Source of the DNA: Rutstroemia sp. NJR-2017a BVV2 | Lineage: Eukaryota; Ascomycota; Leotiomycetes; Helotiales; Rutstroemiaceae | Assembly (NCBI GenBank): GCA_002946415.1 | Contig: NJPS01000058.1 | Span: 248,001 to 312,000 of the forward strand | Reading direction: 5' to 3' | DNA length: 64,000 bases | Part shown: piece by piece, positions 59,115 through 64,000 of the stretch | Layout of the letters: every line of letters starts with the position of its first letter | Numbering within the stretch: position 1 is the first letter of the stretch | Made by a program: the position numbers and the translations under genes | The notes under the pieces: model-generated | The model's database searches: none | Told to the model about the DNA's origin: nothing | The model's input: only the letters and a program-made list of their open reading frames with translations

Positions 59115-59743
59115 ATGGCAACTTTCAACGCACAGCGCCGTCTTCTCCAAGAATACCGAGCCCTCACCAATAATCCTCCGGAAGGCATCACCGCCGGTCC
59201 GGTTTCCGAAGATGATCTACTGTATTGGGAAGCGTTAATTCAAGGACCTGAAGGCACACCGTTTGAAGGAGGCGTATTCGCTGCGGAGTTGAAATTTCCA
59301 AAAGACTATCCACTTGCGCCGCCTAGTATGCGATTCCTTGGAGAGGTCTGGCATCCTAATGGTATGTTTAATTCGATCTGCTATTCTTTCTCGTAATCCT
59401 TAACCTCTCCTCAAACTCAAATTGTTTCAACTGAGCTCTTCACCCGCATATTATAGACAAGAAAGCAGACTGACATATCATCGGAATAGTGTACCCTAGC
59501 GGTCTCGTCTGCATATCAATTCTACACCCACCCGGAGACGACCCAAACCACTACGAACATGCATCGGAACGATGGTCACCGATTCAAAGCGTGGAGAAGA
59601 TATTGATCAGTGTGATGAGTATGCTTGCGGAGCCAAATGATGAAAGTCCGGCAAACGTCGAGGCGGCGAAGATGTGGCGGGAGCAGAGACCGGAGTACGA
59701 GCGGAAAGTTAGGGAAGGATGTAGGAGGATGTTAGGACTATAG
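59115..59743 (+). CDS. UBC7: Ubiquitin-conjugating enzyme E2, Ubc7 type
   Basis: E2 enzyme of ER-associated degradation, working with Hrd1/Doa10-type ligases and Cue1. Two exons (59115-59361 and 59490-59743; intron 59362-59489) encode 166 aa, the length of yeast Ubc7. The UBC fold starts with [20 protein letters not shown], and [20 protein letters not shown] precedes the conserved HPN at the exon border. The catalytic Cys is in [16 protein letters not shown]. The insertion that follows ([17 protein letters not shown]) is the acidic loop that marks the Ubc7/Cdc34/UBE2G class. [20 protein letters not shown] completes the core. It is an ordinary, well-conserved housekeeping gene. Confidence 0.95.
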
Positions 59744-60176
59744 GAGTGGATATGCTAATCTCTAATGAGGCGGAGAGGAGTGGGTATTTCTGAAGGGGCG
59801 TGCGTTACGGTATGGATAGGAGTTAAAAGTCGGGGATTGCACTTTACCGGTGTTCGGGGGGATACATACGGATTATACTTGTTAATTGCAAATATATAGG
59901 ATTATGCTTATATGTCTGTCTTTGGTTATTCTAGCCTCCAAGTATGTTCGCTGAGTCATTTTTCTTCTAGCCCACTGGTCGTCGATCGTGCATCTGGCTG
60001 TCTGTGGCAGCTGATCCCGTTTTAAATTTCACACTTGTGCTTCCATGTGAATTGGAAGAACCTCTAGCACCACAAAATACCAAAGATGAAAAGTGTCATC
60101 AAGGGATATAAATTTGCCTTTCAACGATTAAGAACAAACACTTGGCAATCAGGCATCGCGGGGTTCTCAAAAATAA
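59744..60176. other. Intergenic, convergent
   Basis: 433 bases of 3' flanks of UBC7 and SPO11. Nothing recognised. Confidence 0.4.
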
Positions 60177-61820
60177 TCATAATTTAGCCATGTCCATATG
60201 CTCCTGCAGCTTTCTATCAAGCCATTTCTCTAAGGCGCTACCGTGCCCCAAAATCTGTATCTCCGCCTTCCTATTCAGTACTAACATAACCTGGAGTTCT
60301 CTCCTCCATTCCGTCTCCTCTCCGCCATCACGATATAGATCTCTTTCAAGCATCTTCACTGCTAGTCTTCGATCACGCTCTGTCAACCTCATTACTCCTT
60401 CAGCCGTTTCTCCTGCCTCCACCATATCGGCACTTCGTACGCCAAGCCACTGTATTGATGGGACTGATAGATCCGCACTCTGGTGAGCAAGATTTTTGGA
60501 GCCGTATTTGTATGTTGACATGATACCAACTCCATCAGGATCGAAGTCTACGAAGGCAAAGATAGGAATCTGTGCATAACGCTTCGACACGAAATGTAAG
60601 AACTGGCGGCTTTGTACGTCAGGGTATCCTTTAGCCTGAAGGTAACATATAAGCCTGAGAAATTAGTTGATGGGGTTTCCATATATTACTGTGAGTATTA
60701 TTCCTTTTCCAGCGCCAGATGATGTGCAGTATTCGCTCGTCGCCAACGTCCGGAATGTTGCCTATTTCCTGGTCAATATCAATTATGGGAATCTCGTCTG
60801 GAAACAAACTTCTTTCTCAACTACTAAGATCCAGGCAATACTATTAAGCATGACTTTATCAATATGCATAACAGCTGGGACCAGTTGTGACTGTACGTAT
60901 TAGTCGCAGCTTGACCACGCAAAGTAGAGTGACTAACATCCACACCCGAGGAATAGTCTATCACCGAGCCATCCTTCTTCGTGACTGTTATGCAGCCAGT
61001 AAGCAAACCTTTCGCAGCTGCCACCTGCATTGAAGTCTTAGCAAGACAATAGGCATAGTCTACCATAGCCATACTACTCACTACATTGAGTGCATCCCTC
61101 TTCAAGCCCAAAGTATATGCTATATCATCGAGGTAACGATCGACAAATGTTTGCTCTGCAAAAAGCTCTGGGTCCCGATAATATAGATCTCTGAGAACTT
61201 CATGTCAGCAAGCCCACGTTTTAAGACGAATATTGGACAATCTAAACACCTAAATCCCGGGACGGTGGAGGAAATAGGATGTAAAAGAATTAGCGGACCT
61301 TTTCGTTATAAGATTGCCTGTTACTAAGGCTTCATGAGAGAGCTCAAGTATACGCAGTAATGTGACTATGCCGAAGTCAATGAGTGGCCCCTAAGAGAAT
61401 GGCGAACTCACTGAACTTCCATGCTTCTCTTGGTGAAGTGCTCGGAAAATTCACGCTTCGAGTATTCCGCTTAGAATTCTCCGTAGGATTAGCCCCACGA
61501 GACGCACGGCTTTTCAATTTGATTGTGAGCTTGCTCCGTTTGCCTAGGATGCAATCTGCCATTGCTTCGATCAATTCTTCAATTCGAGTAATTGCGAGTC
61601 CAGTTTGGTATAGCGATGGAGACGGCAGTCTGGGCTCAAAATGATCGTCCCCTGCAGCACCACAATTTGCAAGCTCGAGAAGGCTCCCAGACTTTCTCTT
61701 CTCGTCCTCGCTATTCAACGGAGTGCTACAATTTGTTAGTCTGCTGTCAGGTGAGTTTCTTAGCAATTGCGTCGATGCGGATGATTCTTCAGTCGGTTCA
61801 GACTGTATATCAAGGTCCAT
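60177..61820 (-). CDS. SPO11: Meiotic recombination protein Spo11 (topoisomerase VI A-like)
   Basis: Transesterase that makes programmed DNA double-strand breaks in meiosis; acts in the nucleus. The start at 61820 gives MDLDIQSEPTEESS and a diverged N-terminus. A 5Y-CAP domain follows: EAWKF, a short intron, then ITLLRILELSHEALVTGNLI. After another intron DLYYRDPELF carries the catalytic tyrosine region (YYR) and FVDRYLDDIAYTLGLKRDAL. The Toprim domain shows VAAAKGLLTGCITV, and the metal-binding FVDFDPDGVGIMSTYKYGS near 60540. It ends MAKL. At least five exons. It faces ERG7 with only 289 bases between start codons. Its presence implies a potentially sexual species. Confidence 0.93.
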
Positions 61821-62109
61821 GGCATTGAAAACAGAAAATTTGTTAAGAATGTAGTCATTTTCACTTTGACAAAATCCGCACAGTCTCATCTCTCGGCGTG
61901 AGACGACGATTAGAGCTCCAAAGCCAAAAGCTTCTGTGGGGCGCGCTAGAATCGGATATTCCCGGTCAGGTACAGTGTTCTGCCACCGCCTGCAAAACCC
62001 CTGAATTTGTTTGCTGTATCCTGTGTTCATGTCGGTGATGGGATTGCGGTGGTGTTCAGGAAATCGGCGAAAAATAACTTACGACCTGCAATATTGATCA
62101 GCGCCTACA
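61821..62109. promoter_or_regulatory. Compact divergent promoter, SPO11 / ERG7
   Basis: 289 bases separate the start codons of a meiosis gene and a constitutive sterol gene. An open frame on the SPO11 strand crosses most of it, so a longer SPO11 leader or an upstream start (62030) is possible. Confidence 0.45.
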
Positions 62110-64000
62110 ATGGGAAGTATTGCCGTGAACAGAGCTGCAGGCTCTAAACTAAACGACACGAAATCCGGAGAAAAACGGTCGTTCGATTCCTCAACAACTA
62201 CCACTGCACAATCTGCAAAACGCCCGAAGCTGCAAGAACGTACAGACTATTCGCGATGGCGTATGCTGGATGAAAAAGGAAGGCAGACATGGCATTATCT
62301 TGAAGATGACGAGGATGTCCAAGAATGGCCTCAATCCACTGCGGACAAGTACTTCCTAGGATTACCAACAGTATGTATATCTTCTTCGGCCGCCGCACAG
62401 CAAATTAATCGTAGGTTAGAATCTGCCGGATCTCCCTAAGGCCCAGACACCTCTCGAATCAGTCAACAATTGCCTCGAATTCTTCCAACACTTACAACTC
62501 CCTCCGGGTAACTGGGGATGCGAATATGGTGGACCTATGTTTTTGTTACCAGGCTTTGTTATAGCTTGGGTCGTTACAGAAACACCCATCCCAGACTACG
62601 TCGCAACTGAGCTCAAGAATTATCTATTTGCACGGGCACATCCTGAAGATGGAGGTTGGGGGCTCCACATCGAGGGAGAGAGTACAGTCTTTGGGACAGC
62701 AATGAACTACACTGCTCTACGTTTGATTGGGGTTAGTGAGGAGGATGAACGTATGATCAAGGCTAGGGGTACTTTACACAAGCTGGGGGGTGCTAAGAAC
62801 GGACCGCATTGGGCCAAATTCTGGCTAAGTGTCCTTGGAGTATGCCAGTGGGATATTGTGAACCCTGTGCCACCGGAGTTTTGGCTTCTGCCTGACTGGG
62901 TACCCTTTGCGCCATGGAGATGGTGGATTCATATGCGCCAAGTCTACATCCCCATGTCGTTTATATGGTCGAAGCGATTCACATACAAAACAACGCCTCT
63001 CATAGAGCAACTACGACAAGAACTTTTCGTGGAACCATATGAATCCATAAACTGGGTGGGCAACCGTAATAGCATTCACCCCAGGGATAATTATCATCCT
63101 AAGTCGTGGCTCCTCAATACCGCAAATTGGGCGCTCGTCAATATTTGGAACCCGTATCTCAGAACCCACTCTTTAGCAAAGAAAGCCGAAGATTGGGTTT
63201 ATAAATTGATCCAGATGGAAGACAAGAACACGGACTTCTCGTGTTTAGCGCCTGTCAATGCACCTCTGAATACGATTGCGCGCTACATACAAGATGGACC
63301 AAATTCCTATTCGGTACAGAGACATCGCGAACGAATGGCTGACTTCATGTGGGTCAAAGACGAAGGTATGCTGGTCAATGGAACAAACGGTGTTCAATGC
63401 TGGGATACGGCGTTTTTGATCCAATCGGTCATGGATGCTGGTCTGGCAGAGGATCCACGATGGAGACCAATGCTAACAAAGGCACTTGAGTTCCTTGACG
63501 ACCAGCAAATTCGAGATAACGTTGATGACCAAGCGATTTGCTACCGACAGCAGCGAAAAGGCGCATGGGCATTCAGCAATAAAGATCAAGGCTATGCTGT
63601 CAGTGACTGCATTTCAGAAGCCTTGAAAGCCGTCATACTTCTTCAAAGAACGCCTGGATATCCAACTCTATTGGAAGATCAACGTATCTTTGACGCGATT
63701 GATACCCTTCTCACATACCAGAATAAGTCCGGTGGTTGTGCATCGTATGAACCAACCAGAGGCTCTGAAAAACTTGAGATGCTGAATGCTGCCGAGGTTT
63801 TTGGTAGAATTATGATTGAGTATGATTACCCAGAATGTACAACGGCTGTGGTAACGGCTCTGTCGTTGTTCACCAAATACTATCCAGACTATCGAGCGGA
63901 CGAAATCAAGGCATTCAAGAATAGAGCCATCGCATACATCCGAAAGGCACAGTATCCGGATGGCAGCTGGTATGGTAGCTGGGGTATCTGTTTCACCTAT
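62110..64000 (+). CDS. ERG7: Lanosterol synthase (oxidosqualene cyclase), 3' end beyond the window
   Basis: Cyclises 2,3-oxidosqualene to lanosterol in ergosterol synthesis; ER and lipid droplets. Partial: the frame is still open at the right edge. The N-terminus has a Lys/Ser-rich leader of about 45 residues, then [20 protein letters not shown] and KYFLGLPT before an intron (donor at about 62371, acceptor ending 62428). Exon 2 continues [16 protein letters not shown]-type repeats are seen in [38 protein letters not shown] and [11 protein letters not shown]. The protonating Asp lies in [14 protein letters not shown] (the VSDCTAE motif of Erg7, with Ile-Ser in place of Thr-Ala). [14 protein letters not shown] ends the visible part; the full enzyme should have roughly 100-150 more residues. 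Confidence 0.95.

Overview
The window is nuclear DNA of a filamentous ascomycete (Pezizomycotina; a leotiomycete is my best guess, which I cannot prove without searches). The reasons are compact genes on both strands, many short 50-60 bp GT..AG introns with CTAAC/CTGAC-type branch points, and fungal-only families: UstYa/DUF3328, a Zn2Cys6 regulator, a Pyr4/PaxB-type terpene cyclase, a Mup1-type permease and lanosterol synthase. I support 26 protein genes. I saw no rRNA, tRNA, CRISPR or recognisable complete transposon.

Layout. 0.6-3.3 kb: a DHA2/VBA-type MFS transporter. 4-11 kb: four intronless genes of unknown function. Three of these form a Ser/Arg-rich row, and its first and third members share a C-terminal domain of about 100 residues. 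12.8-15 kb: a UstYa-type oxidase diverges from a secreted precursor made of six 19-residue units separated by Lys-Arg sites, which is a candidate two-gene ustiloxin-like (dikaritin) RiPP locus and the main discovery candidate. 17.9-24.3 kb: phospholipase D, a GH27 alpha-galactosidase and GNA1. 24.8-35 kb: a co-directional row of Pyr4-like membrane terpene cyclase, FAD oxidoreductase, sugar-porter MFS, LovC-like enoyl/quinone reductase and secreted GMC oxidoreductase. These are functions typical of secondary metabolism, but there is no PKS, prenyltransferase or epoxidase. 35-46 kb: methionine permease, GST, Zn2Cys6 regulator, alpha/beta hydrolase and a GH18 enzyme. 48-54 kb: two tandem paralogues of an undescribed family with an intron at the same position. 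57.7-64 kb: housekeeping genes in divergent pairs, namely a Ca3427-like binding protein with UBC7, and SPO11 with ERG7 (cut by the window end).

How they may work together. The precursor would enter the secretory pathway, be cut at its KR sites by a Kex2-type protease, and be oxidised at a conserved tyrosine by the UstYa-type enzyme. ERG7, GNA1, UBC7 and SPO11 serve sterol synthesis, UDP-GlcNAc synthesis, ER-associated degradation and meiotic recombination. They mark the right end as core genome, while the 4-17 kb and 46-57 kb stretches look accessory: sparse, repetitive and full of unknowns.
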